Assembly (NCBI GenBank): GCA_018668795.1
Contig: JABJBD010000191.1
Coordinates: forward strand, 1-25,339
Direction: 5' to 3'
Length of the DNA: 25,339 nt
DNA from: Candidatus Puniceispirillum sp.
Lineage (GTDB): Bacteria; Pseudomonadota; Alphaproteobacteria; Puniceispirillales; Puniceispirillaceae
The translations under genes and the position numbers were made by a program. Below are positions 15,093 through 22,912 of this stretch, piece by piece. How positions within the stretch are numbered: position 1 is the first letter of the stretch; every line of letters starts with the position of its first letter. The notes beneath the pieces are model-generated. The model searched no databases. It worked only from the letters and a program-made list of their open reading frames with translations, and was not told where the DNA came from.

Positions 15093-16172
15093 ATGGATCT
15101 CGTTGCAGAAAATCTAACCTATAAGCCACAAGACGAATTTCATCTTGATGATGTGTCATTCACCATGAAACGTGGCCAATTATATACCATTCTTGGACGT
15201 ACCCTAGCAGGCAAGACAACTTTGCTGAAAGCGATAGCAGGTCTTCTGACTGTTGATGGGGGAAGCATAAAGGTGGGTGGGCAGGACTTTGGCAATATTC
15301 CCGTATGGGAGCGTAATATTGCTATGGTGTATCAACAATTCATCAATTACCCGCATCTGACAGTGTTCAACAATGTGGCCTTTCCTTTGCGCCAGCGCAA
15401 ATTGGATGAAGCGACAATCAGTCAGCGTGTCATGTCATCACTTCAAACGGTGGGTCTTGAAGGGTTTGAGGCGCGAAAGATACAGGCGCTTTCTGGTGGC
15501 CAGCAACAACGTGTTGCTTTGGCACGGTCGTTGGCCAAAGAAGCCAATATTTTGTTGCTTGATGAGCCGTTGGTAAATCTGGATTACAAATTGCGTGAAC
15601 AACTAAGAGAAGAATTCAGGAATATTTTCTCGACGCGCGTATCGTCGGATTCAATCCTGATTTATTCCAGCACCGATCCAGTTGAAGCGATGCAGCTTGG
15701 TGGTGAGATTATCCTCATGGATGAAGGCCGCATTCTTCAGCAAGGCCCTGCTAAGGATGTGTTTGAAAATCCAGCCAATATCCGCGTTGCCGAAATTGCC
15801 AATGATCCAGCGATGAATCTGTTGCCTGGTCAGATTAGTGATGGCCGCATTGTGGTGAATAAGGATATATCGATGCCTGTACCCGCACATTTCAAATCAT
15901 TAACCGCTGGTGATTATACATTTGGTATTCGTGCAGCTGATGTATCGTTGGCATCGAAAGGCTTGCCATTTCTTGTTGAACTGGCCGAAATCAGCGGTTC
16001 GGAGACCTATCTGCATGTCAAGAACGGCGATCAGACGATTGTCGGACTGCTTGATATGGTTCGTGATTTTACCGCTAACGAAAAGGTCAAGCTGGCACTT
16101 GATAGTAGCAAAATGTATGCCTTTGGTGCTGATGGTGCGCTTGTATCGTCGCCCTTTGGGAAGGTGAAATAA
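15093..16172 (+). CDS. ABC transporter ATPase, GlpS-like, lacking the H-loop histidine
   Basis: A 359-residue ATPase with a C-terminal TOBE/OB-like extension, as in sugar and glycerol importers. Walker A is G-R-T-L-A-G-K-T (35-42), the signature is intact as L-S-G-G-Q-Q (133-138), and Walker B is L-L-L-D-E-P (154-159). The H-loop position, normally T-H-D, reads S-T-D with T194 in place of His. The unusual Walker A with T-L-A-G and the D-E-P-L-V-N-L-D-Y-K-L-R segment match what I recall of GlpS from rhizobial glycerol transporters. It begins one base after the permease stop and its TAA overlaps the next ATPase ATG (TAATG). It should pair with that ATPase as a heterodimer. Confidence 0.9.
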   Translation: MDLVAENLTYKPQDEFHLDDVSFTMKRGQLYTILGRTLAGKTTLLKAIAGLLTVDGGSIKVGGQDFGNIPVWERNIAMVYQQFINYPHLTVFNNVAFPLRQRKLDEATISQRVMSSLQTVGLEGFEARKIQALSGGQQQRVALARSLAKEANILLLDEPLVNLDYKLREQLREEFRNIFSTRVSSDSILIYSSTDPVEAMQLGGEIILMDEGRILQQGPAKDVFENPANIRVAEIANDPAMNLLPGQISDGRIVVNKDISMPVPAHFKSLTAGDYTFGIRAADVSLASKGLPFLVELAEISGSETYLHVKNGDQTIVGLLDMVRDFTANEKVKLALDSSKMYAFGADGALVSSPFGKVK

Positions 16173-17245
16173 TGGCTAGAATTGATCTTGATAATATTGC
16201 GCATAGCTATGATCCAAATGTGGCTGATCCAGTGTACGCTTTACGAAAGTTCAGCCTGACCTGGGACGATGGTGGCCGGTATGCCATTCTGGGGCCGTCT
16301 GGATGTGGTAAGACAACAATGCTGAACATCATGTCTGGTATCGTTACGCCATCCGAAGGGCGTATTCGCTTTGACGGTGAAGATGTGACGCAAAGCAAAA
16401 CTGCAAACCGCAATATCGCACAGGTTTTCCAGTTTCCAGTCATTTATAACACGATGTCGGTTGGTGATAATCTGTCATTTCCGCTGGTTTGTCGGAATGT
16501 TGATTCCGCAGTGATTAAGCGCAAGGTACAGGAAGTGGCCGAAACGCTGAGTCTTGAGCATTTACTTGATAGGCCAGCCAACAGCTTGACCGCCGACCAG
16601 AAGCAACTGATTTCACTTGGCCGCGGTCTGGTACGAGACGATGTGGCGGCGGTGCTGATGGATGAACCATTAACAGTGATCGATCCGGATCTGAAATTCC
16701 GGTTGCGACGCAAGCTGAAAGAAATCAACGAACTGTATAAATCAACGCTGATCTATGTAACGCATGACCAGAATGAGGCGATGACCTTTGCCCATAATAT
16801 TATCGTTATGGATGAAGGATCACTTGTGCAGGTTGGCACACCACAGGAATTGTTCGAGCGGCCACAAACGACGTTTGTCGGCTATTTTATTGGCGCACCC
16901 GCTATGAATATGTATGACGGGACGATCAGCGGTAAGAATGAAGTCAGTGTCGATGGCCATAAGTTCAAGACCAAGACTGATCTCAGTAAAATCAAGACCG
17001 ATAATGTGAAACTGGGGATTCGTGCCGAATTCATTACATTGTCAGCCAAAAAATCGACAGGTGCCATTGAAGCAAATGTGACGCGGATGGAAGATTTCGG
17101 CAATTACCGGCTGGTAACAGCGCAGGTGAGCAGCATGGTTATTAAAGCCAAGATGAAAAGAGAAGCGACAATACCAACAGATAAAGTTTGGCTGACATTC
17201 CCCGCTGAACGTTGCTGTGTATATGCTGATGAAGTGCTTGTGTAA
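16172..17245 (+). CDS. ABC transporter ATPase, GlpT-like, with noncanonical signature
   Basis: A 357-residue ATPase. Walker A is G-P-S-G-C-G-K-T (41-48), the Q-loop is Q-V-F-Q-F-P (84-89), Walker B is V-L-M-D-E-P (161-166), and the H-loop histidine is intact (H198 in V-T-H-D-Q). The LSGGQ signature is replaced by L-T-A-D-Q (139-143). G-T-P-Q-E-L-F-E-R-P and G-Y-F-I-G-A-P-A-M-N precede a C-terminal regulatory extension. The block matches GlpT of rhizobial glycerol uptake systems as I recall it. With the previous gene it makes a heterodimer in which one ATP site is consensus and the other degenerate. It is the last gene of the + strand block and converges on yajQ, 35 bases away. Confidence 0.9.
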   Translation: MARIDLDNIAHSYDPNVADPVYALRKFSLTWDDGGRYAILGPSGCGKTTMLNIMSGIVTPSEGRIRFDGEDVTQSKTANRNIAQVFQFPVIYNTMSVGDNLSFPLVCRNVDSAVIKRKVQEVAETLSLEHLLDRPANSLTADQKQLISLGRGLVRDDVAAVLMDEPLTVIDPDLKFRLRRKLKEINELYKSTLIYVTHDQNEAMTFAHNIIVMDEGSLVQVGTPQELFERPQTTFVGYFIGAPAMNMYDGTISGKNEVSVDGHKFKTKTDLSKIKTDNVKLGIRAEFITLSAKKSTGAIEANVTRMEDFGNYRLVTAQVSSMVIKAKMKREATIPTDKVWLTFPAERCCVYADEVLV

Positions 17246-17280
17246 TCAGCCATAATCACATTTTGGTTACGTGACGATCT

Positions 17281-17766
17281 TTAGTCTCTAAAGTTTTCAA
17301 ACTGCAAGGGAAGGCCTGCATCCAGTTCTTTAATCAAAGTCATGGTTGCTTGTAAATCGTCACGCTTTTTGCCTGTTACCCTGACTTCATCACCCTGAAT
17401 AGAGGCTTGGGTTTTCAGTTTTGATGATTTGATTGCCTTTACGATTTTCTGCGCAACGTCACGCTGGACACCTTGTTTTACCGTTACGGTTTGGCGCACT
17501 GTGTTACCGCCAGCCTGTTCAGTGTTTCCAAATTCCAGCGCCTCTGTATCGACGCCTTTGCGCGTTAGATGGGTAAGCAATAATTCCTCGACCTGACGCC
17601 GCTTGAGTTCATCATCAGCTATGATCAGAATGGCTTCACCTTCTTTGCTGATTTCAGACTTGCTGCCCTTGAAGTCATATCTGACCTGCATTTCCTTTTT
17701 TACGCCCTGAAGCGCGTTATCCACCGAGGTCATGTCGGTTTTGCTTACAATGTCAAAACTGGGCAT
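17281..17766 (-). CDS. yajQ: YajQ-family nucleotide-binding protein
   Basis: A 161-residue protein of the usual YajQ length. It starts M-P-S-F-D-I-V-S-K, has V-R-Y-D-F-K-G-S near residues 28-35, V-K-Q-G-V-Q-R-D-V-A near 97-106, Q-A-S-I-Q-G-D-E-V-R-V-T-G-K-K-R-D-D-L-Q-A near 120-140, and ends L-P-L-Q-F-E-N-F-R-D, all family hallmarks. YajQ proteins have two ferredoxin-like domains; some bind cyclic di-GMP and act with transcription factors, others bind tRNA or GTP. AGGAG lies seven bases before the ATG. It sits about 140 bases from the rsmJ stop, with its own likely promoter, and converges on the ABC ATPase. Confidence 0.93.
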   Translation of the reverse strand: MPSFDIVSKTDMTSVDNALQGVKKEMQVRYDFKGSKSEISKEGEAILIIADDELKRRQVEELLLTHLTRKGVDTEALEFGNTEQAGGNTVRQTVTVKQGVQRDVAQKIVKAIKSSKLKTQASIQGDEVRVTGKKRDDLQATMTLIKELDAGLPLQFENFRD

Positions 17767-17820
17767 ATGTTTCTCCTATTACTAGCCTAAACCCAAAGAA
17801 TGGATGCTGACTTTAATCGT

Positions 17821-17845
17821 CGCCTGATGTCAGGCTTGTCAGGCG
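17821..17845. repeat. Hairpin between rsmJ and yajQ
   Basis: CGCCTGA (17821-17827) pairs with TCAGGCG (17839-17845) around an 11-base loop; an inner TCAGGC gives an alternative six-pair hairpin with two-base loop. No T-run on the minus strand, so it is at most a weak terminator for rsmJ. Confidence 0.5.
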
Positions 17846-17908
17846 TTAGTCTGCCACATTCGGCGGCAAAAAGAGAGATTGTTTTACAAAGTGAGGTGGG
17901 TGAAGACG

Positions 17909-18505
17909 TCAGATCATGAACACATCGAATCTGACTGACTTTCCGATTATCTGATGCGAGCATGGTCTTAGCCCCTCAAGCGGGCTGGCTTTGGCGGGCC
18001 ATTTTAAAACAACGCGTTTTGATGCGGTGGCAAGGGCTGTCTGGATAAGCGTAAGTTGGTCTTCATCGACGCCAACAATCTCGCGGATAGCTCTTAAATC
18101 AGCTTTGACCAAGGCAGATTTTTGCCGTGGGGGGTGCATGGGATCAACCAGCACGACGTCAGGGTGCATGGATGGTAATAGGTCAATCGCGTCAGCATGA
18201 AGCAAGGTCATGCGATCAGCTATTTCAGCATGGAGACCACCGGCATTACGCGCGGCCTTAAGACCATCTTGAAGAAGCGTGTGCATCACATCCGATCTTT
18301 CGATCAGGGTGATTTGTGATCCCAGCGACGCCAGCAAAAAAGCATCCCTGCCAAGCCCCGCGGTGGCATCAACTATGTGCGGTGTTTTGCCAGCTTTCAT
18401 GCCAACGGCTTTGGGTAAGCCCTGGCCGCGTCCGCCGCCAAACAACAAGCGGTGATTAACAGCACCGCCTATAAAGTCACATTTTAATGATTGGCTTTGT
18501 TTCAT
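17909..18505 (-). CDS. rsmJ: 16S rRNA (guanine-1516-N2)-methyltransferase (RsmJ)
   Basis: A 198-residue protein from ATG 18505. It carries the RsmJ pattern: D-F-I-G-G-A-V-N-H-R near 10-19, F-G-G-G-R-G-Q near 22-28, the SAM motif D-A-T-A-G-L-G-R-D-A-F near 46-56, I-E-R-S-D, and the catalytic V-D-P-M-H-P-P-R-Q-K-S-A-L segment near 119-131. RsmJ methylates G1516 of 16S rRNA in E. coli, where the protein is about 250 residues; the first 50 or so residues are missing here. The stop of the MDR gene lies four bases upstream and no ribosome site is visible, so translational coupling is likely. An open extension to 18613 overlaps the MDR gene and looks non-conserved. Confidence 0.87.
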   Translation of the reverse strand: MKQSQSLKCDFIGGAVNHRLLFGGGRGQGLPKAVGMKAGKTPHIVDATAGLGRDAFLLASLGSQITLIERSDVMHTLLQDGLKAARNAGGLHAEIADRMTLLHADAIDLLPSMHPDVVLVDPMHPPRQKSALVKADLRAIREIVGVDEDQLTLIQTALATASKRVVLKWPAKASPLEGLRPCSHQIIGKSVRFDVFMI

Positions 18506-18509
18506 GATG

Positions 18510-19565
18510 TTACTGACTGGCGATCTCAAGAACAATTTTGCCAATATAGTTTTTCTCGGTAAAAGCCTGTTGAGCTTTATTGATATGTTTGAGCGGAAAT
18601 ATGTCAGCAACAAGCGGTTTTATGGCATCTGTTTCAATAAGTGTCACCAGATTAGCGAACACGCCCGCATCAAGCGCGGTACAGCCAAAAAAGCTGATAT
18701 CTTTAAGATAGAGGGTGCGCACATCAAGTGTGACAAGTGGTCCCGCAACGGCACCTGCAACAGCATAGCGACCATGCCGACGAAGACTATCCAGCAAATC
18801 TGGCCAGCTAGCCCCCGCAACAAGATCAATGACAACATCGACGCTATTGGCGCCAAGCGTTTCGATAAGAGAAGCGCCCCTGTCTAGTACCCGATCAGCC
18901 CCTAGTGCTTTTAGGGCGGTTTGTTTTTCCGGAGATGTCACCGCATAAACCACGGCACCACGCGCCTTTGCCAGCTGTATGGCGGCAGAGCCGACACCGC
19001 CAGAGGCACCAGTGACAAGCACTATGTCGCCTGCTTTGACATGTGCCCGGGTTAGCATATTTTCTGCGGTTGAATAGGAACAGGGAAAAGACGCAAGCGC
19101 GACCGAGCTTAAGGCGCTGGTGATGCGGTGAGCGTGGCGGGAGGCAACAACCGTATATTCAGCAAAAGCGCCATTACATTCAGATCCGAAAAACCAAGGT
19201 TGATCGAGCCTTTTGCCATGCGCTTCATATAGGCATGGTTCAACCAGAACGCGTTCGCCAATCCGGTCATGTGACACGCCTTTGCCAACAGCCATAATGT
19301 CGCCACAAGCATCAATGCCCTGAATAAGCGGAAAGTTAAGCGGTGCGCCTGCCCAGCTTGCATCTTGATTGGCAGCGTCTGATTTTGAATACCAAGCAAG
19401 GCGGGTGTTGATATCGGTGTTATTGACCCCAGCGGCATGCATTTTTATCAGCACATCGCCTGTTTGTGGCTGTGGTATGGGCAGATCATCGCGATATTCA
19501 AGCATGTCTGGCCCACCATGGCCAAGAAGTACGACACCGTGCATCATATCTGAACTATCCGGCAT
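18510..19565 (-). CDS. Quinone-oxidoreductase-like MDR protein (NADPH-dependent)
   Basis: A 351-residue medium-chain dehydrogenase/reductase without zinc ligands: the usual catalytic Cys is replaced (A-A-G-V-N-N-T-D-I-N, near 44-53). The nucleotide motif is T-G-A-S-G-G-V-G near 169-176, as in quinone oxidoreductases and enoyl reductases. Y-A-V-T-S-P-E-K follows the next strand, with no acidic residue, consistent with NADPH. It differs from the zinc-type dehydrogenase at 10647-11702. Probable substrates are quinones, enones or aldehydes; exact one unknown. AGGA about seven bases before the ATG supports the start. It is co-directional with rsmJ, which begins four bases after its stop, and lies 94 bases downstream of lrgB. 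Confidence 0.85.
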   Translation of the reverse strand: MPDSSDMMHGVVLLGHGGPDMLEYRDDLPIPQPQTGDVLIKMHAAGVNNTDINTRLAWYSKSDAANQDASWAGAPLNFPLIQGIDACGDIMAVGKGVSHDRIGERVLVEPCLYEAHGKRLDQPWFFGSECNGAFAEYTVVASRHAHRITSALSSVALASFPCSYSTAENMLTRAHVKAGDIVLVTGASGGVGSAAIQLAKARGAVVYAVTSPEKQTALKALGADRVLDRGASLIETLGANSVDVVIDLVAGASWPDLLDSLRRHGRYAVAGAVAGPLVTLDVRTLYLKDISFFGCTALDAGVFANLVTLIETDAIKPLVADIFPLKHINKAQQAFTEKNYIGKIVLEIASQ

Positions 19566-19659
19566 TTTGTTTTCCTGTTATCAGTCTGTCCTGATGTGGT
19601 CGCTAGATTCCATTTTATTGGCCCAGCAAATATCGTTATAGAATGACCAAAGCGATAAT

Positions 19660-20394
19660 TTAAAGAAAATCTCTGATTATGAAAAAAGCGAGCGGTATGA
19701 TCGCGGCTGTAACGATGCCACTCAACCCCATCGCAACAGCAGCAAATACACCTGCTTCTTTGTCTTTGGCCATGGCGCGTGCGGTGCCAATGCCATGACT
19801 TGCCAGCCCAAAGGCAAAGCCGCGAGCGGCCATATTTTTGATCCTGAATAGATCAAGCACAAAGGTGCCAAGTGCCGCACCAATGATGCCTGTCACAATG
19901 GTAATGATGGCGGTCAATGACGGGACGCCGCCAATTATTTCAGATATGCCCATAGCGATGGGCACGGTGACATTTCTTGGGAGCAATGATTTTGTCGTGA
20001 CCAGATCAAGCTGAAGAATAACTGCTATCGCATAGGTGATGCCGATTGCAAAAAGCGATCCAAGTAATACAGAGGTCACTATTGCCTTTTTGGCACCGAC
20101 AACAATATTCCAGTTGAGATAGATAGGGATCGACAAAGCCACCGTGGCAGGGCCTAAGAGAAAATGAATAAATTTGGCACCGTCGAAATATCGTTCATAT
20201 TCCACCCCGAAATTTATCAGACAGGTACTAACCAAAATAATGCTGATTGCGACCGGATTTAAAAGCGGAAATAGCCCCGAAGCGCGATAAAGCCTATCGG
20301 CTAGCAAATAAGCGCCAATCGTAAGGGTCAGCCAGAAAAGCGGTTCGGCCTGAAGATAAACCCACACTTGATATAGCTTTGCGGCATCACTCAT
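19660..20394 (-). CDS. lrgB: LrgB/CidB-family membrane protein
   Basis: A 244-residue polytopic protein with about seven hydrophobic segments. The family signatures are clear: K-S-L-L-P-R-N-V-T-V-P-I-A-M-G near 138-152, I-S-E-I-I-G-G-V-P-S-L-T near 153-164, and G-F-A-F-G-L-A-S-H-G-I-G-T-A-R-A near 194-209. LrgB proteins pair with LrgA-type partners. In Gram-positive bacteria the pair modulates murein hydrolase activity, and in other cases the complex carries pyruvate or glycolate/glycerate. Its ATG overlaps the end of lrgA by eight bases, typical of an LrgAB pair. It is last in the TAXI-TRAP-lrgAB gene row. Confidence 0.92.
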   Translation of the reverse strand: MSDAAKLYQVWVYLQAEPLFWLTLTIGAYLLADRLYRASGLFPLLNPVAISIILVSTCLINFGVEYERYFDGAKFIHFLLGPATVALSIPIYLNWNIVVGAKKAIVTSVLLGSLFAIGITYAIAVILQLDLVTTKSLLPRNVTVPIAMGISEIIGGVPSLTAIITIVTGIIGAALGTFVLDLFRIKNMAARGFAFGLASHGIGTARAMAKDKEAGVFAAVAMGLSGIVTAAIIPLAFFIIRDFL

Positions 20395-20758
20395 CGGCTT
20401 TGGCTTTGCTGGTTTTCAGGAAAATGACGGAGGTGAAAATCATTGTGAATATCGTGCCAAGCACGATCACGGCGATGATTCGTAGTAATTGCGCTTCAAG
20501 AAGTTGCAAATGCATGATGACGCCAACGCCAATAGGCACGAAAAGAAGAGATAGATATTTAAGTAAATGTTCAGATGTATTTATAATATTTGTTCTGAAC
20601 GTGGTGACATTGGGGTTTATATTTTGCTTTGTGAGCAACAAACTCAAGAGCATCAAAATCAGCCCGATTACCGGCCCCGGGATAGCCAAGTCAAAATATT
20701 TTTGAAAAGCTTCGCCAGCCAGTTGAAAAATAAAAATTGTAAAGATAGCGCCTAGCAA
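20387..20758 (-). CDS. lrgA: LrgA/CidA-family membrane protein
   Basis: A 123-residue protein with four hydrophobic segments, the usual LrgA/CidA size. The signature L-A-I-P-G-P-V-I-G-L-I-L-M near residues 23-35 is characteristic, and a second core block (L-F-V-P-I-G-V-G-V-I) follows. The start is a TTG at 20758 with GGAG nine bases upstream (20769-20772), a good ribosome site for a weak codon. LrgA partners LrgB; together they are holin-like regulators or small-carboxylate transporters depending on the organism. It begins 28 bases after the TRAP permease stop, so it is very probably in the TRAP operon. Confidence 0.9.
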   Translation of the reverse strand: MLGAIFTIFIFQLAGEAFQKYFDLAIPGPVIGLILMLLSLLLTKQNINPNVTTFRTNIINTSEHLLKYLSLLFVPIGVGVIMHLQLLEAQLLRIIAVIVLGTIFTMIFTSVIFLKTSKAKADE

Positions 20759-20786
20759 ATGACCCCACTCCTTTAGATACTGCGCA

Positions 20787-22829
20787 TCATATCCGAATGG
20801 CTCTTATCTGTTGCATGGCTGGTAAGATAAGCAAGACAAAGCCAACAAGCATTGTATCCAAACCGGGAGCAATGAACAGCAACGATACCATGCCTACATA
20901 CCAACGCATTGCAATTGGAATAGGGGCAACAAGATAGCCTGTGAAAGCCGCACCAATTAAGCTAATGCCTATCATAGCGCCCACTAATGTGACCGTGAAA
21001 ACAGCCCAGGTGAATTCGCCAGCAATCAACAACAATGCTGGTGAGTAAACAAACACGAGCGGCACCAGCGCTTTGGCAATACCAAGGCGGAATGCTGTAT
21101 TTCCTGTCTTGAAAGGGTTTGCCCCAGCAATACCTGCGGCGGCATATGCAGCAAGGGCTACGGGTGGCGTAATATCTGCTAGTACGCCATAATAGAACAC
21201 AAAGAAATGAGAGACGAGTGGTACAACGCCCATTAACTCTAATGCTGGCGCCGCTACCGCTACCAAAATGATGTAGGTGGCCGTTGTGGGAATGCCAGCC
21301 CCCATGACAATACATGCCATAGCGATGAGCAGAAGTGAGAAAAACAGCGCTAGGGTTTCTAGCGAAAAGTAAGATAACGGCCATATCCCATTAAAGAAGA
21401 CACCAATATCATTGGCCGTTTGCACCACGACATATCCAAGGCGGAAGCCAACTCCTGTTAGAGTGACAACACCTACAATTATCCCAACGCATGCCGCGGC
21501 GGCACCAACGGCGATTGTGTTACGGGCACCAGAAGCAAGACCTTCAATGAGGTCGCGTATTGTTAATCTGTTGTCAGGGCGTAAAAAGCCCACAACAACA
21601 CAGGCAATGATGCCATACACTGCGGCAAAATCCGGGGTGCGACCAGAGAAGATGAAGTAAACCAGAACAATCAATGGCGTAATTGATAGCCAGTGTTTTT
21701 TGCAAACAGTGAGAAATTGGGGAAGTTCATCAGCTGACAGGCCGCGAAGACCTAGTTTTTTGGCTTCAAGATGCACCATGATAAAAATGCCGAAATAATG
21801 CAGCAACGCTGGAAACAGGGCCGCAGCAAGAATATCGCGTAATGGGATTTCAAGATATTCCACCATGATAAAGGCTGCTGCGCCCAAGATAGGTGGTGTT
21901 ATCTGTCCGCCTGTTGAGGATGTTGCTTCGACCGCCCCTGCAAAATGCGGTGGATAACCAACACGCTTCATTGCCGGTATTGTTAAAGCGCCCGTTGTGA
22001 CAGTATTTGCAATCGATGAACCTGAAATCGTACCCATAAAGGCAGATGAGAAAATCGCAACTTTTGCTGGGCCGCCAGCAAAGCGGCCAGCAATAACCAT
22101 CGCCATATCAATGAAAAGCTGACCAAGGCCTATGCGTGTAGCCAAAACCCCAAATAAGATGAATAGAAACACATATTGTGCCATCACACCAATCGCGATG
22201 CCATAGATGCCTTGGTTGGTAAGATAAAGGTGATTAACAATCCCTGCGATACTTGTACCACCATGTTTGAGCGCCCCTGGGGCGTAAGGACCAAACAAGG
22301 CGAATAAAATAAAAATAATTGAAATGAGCGGCAAGGTAAATCCGATTGACCGCCGTGATGCCTCAAGCACCAAAAATAGTAAACATCCGCCAATAATAAC
22401 GTCAGTAAGAGCGGGGTTGCCAACCCGCATCGCTACAATTTCTGGCGGTAATAGCGGCAGATACATCGCTGTCACAACACTGGCAGCGCATAAGAGATAA
22501 TCGAGAATCGGGATGTCTTGAAGATAAAGCCAGCCAAAGTTTATTTTGGATGAAGCGTTAAATGGCGTTGTGTTTCGACGATAGCCAAACAGCAAAAAGG
22601 CAAGCCCTAGAACAAATGAGATGTGGATACCACGATGCATTAGCTCACGCATCAGGCCAAAGCCAGAGGCATAAAAGTGATAGACAGACATCGCCACTAG
22701 AGCAATTGTAATTGCTATTTTGAGAAATGGCCCAACAGTACGAAAGGCAGTTTCCGGATCAAATCTGCGCTCAATGTCCGTCAATTCTTCTGATGTAAGC
22801 GTACCAGTTGTATCAGCTTGATCTGACAT
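20787..22829 (-). CDS. TRAP transporter fused permease, TAXI-type (DctQM 4TM/12TM)
   Basis: A 680-residue inner-membrane protein in which the small (4-TM) and large (12-TM) TRAP subunits are fused, as usual in TAXI systems. The large-subunit signatures are clear: F-M-G-T-I-S-G-S-S-I-A-N-T-V, A-V-E-A-T-S-S-T-G-G-Q-I-T-P-P and, later, G-A-G-I-P-T-T-A-T-Y-I and D-I-T-P-P-V-A-L-A. TRAP transporters import organic acids using a Na+ or H+ gradient and a periplasmic binding protein. I start at ATG 22829 because AGGA lies about seven bases upstream; an open frame to 22868 has no such site. The binding-protein gene lies directly upstream, separated by a terminator-like hairpin; lrgAB follows. Confidence 0.95.
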   Translation of the reverse strand: MSDQADTTGTLTSEELTDIERRFDPETAFRTVGPFLKIAITIALVAMSVYHFYASGFGLMRELMHRGIHISFVLGLAFLLFGYRRNTTPFNASSKINFGWLYLQDIPILDYLLCAASVVTAMYLPLLPPEIVAMRVGNPALTDVIIGGCLLFLVLEASRRSIGFTLPLISIIFILFALFGPYAPGALKHGGTSIAGIVNHLYLTNQGIYGIAIGVMAQYVFLFILFGVLATRIGLGQLFIDMAMVIAGRFAGGPAKVAIFSSAFMGTISGSSIANTVTTGALTIPAMKRVGYPPHFAGAVEATSSTGGQITPPILGAAAFIMVEYLEIPLRDILAAALFPALLHYFGIFIMVHLEAKKLGLRGLSADELPQFLTVCKKHWLSITPLIVLVYFIFSGRTPDFAAVYGIIACVVVGFLRPDNRLTIRDLIEGLASGARNTIAVGAAAACVGIIVGVVTLTGVGFRLGYVVVQTANDIGVFFNGIWPLSYFSLETLALFFSLLLIAMACIVMGAGIPTTATYIILVAVAAPALELMGVVPLVSHFFVFYYGVLADITPPVALAAYAAAGIAGANPFKTGNTAFRLGIAKALVPLVFVYSPALLLIAGEFTWAVFTVTLVGAMIGISLIGAAFTGYLVAPIPIAMRWYVGMVSLLFIAPGLDTMLVGFVLLILPAMQQIRAIRI

Positions 22830-22855
22830 TGTGCATCCTTGCTGGTTTAAAAAAG

Positions 22856-22894
22856 ACCCCACACCCAAGTGTTATAAAAACTAGTGTGTGGGGT
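22856..22894 (-). terminator. Terminator-like hairpin between TAXI binding protein and TRAP permease
   Basis: Read on the minus strand, a stem of nine pairs (22894-22886 with 22864-22856, core CCCCACAC/GTGTGGGG) encloses a 21-base loop and is followed by TCTTTTTTA. This is the structure of an intrinsic terminator. Its position inside the operon suggests partial termination (attenuation), giving more binding-protein than permease transcript. Confidence 0.75.
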
Positions 22895-22912
22895 TATATT
22901 AAATAGATGAGG

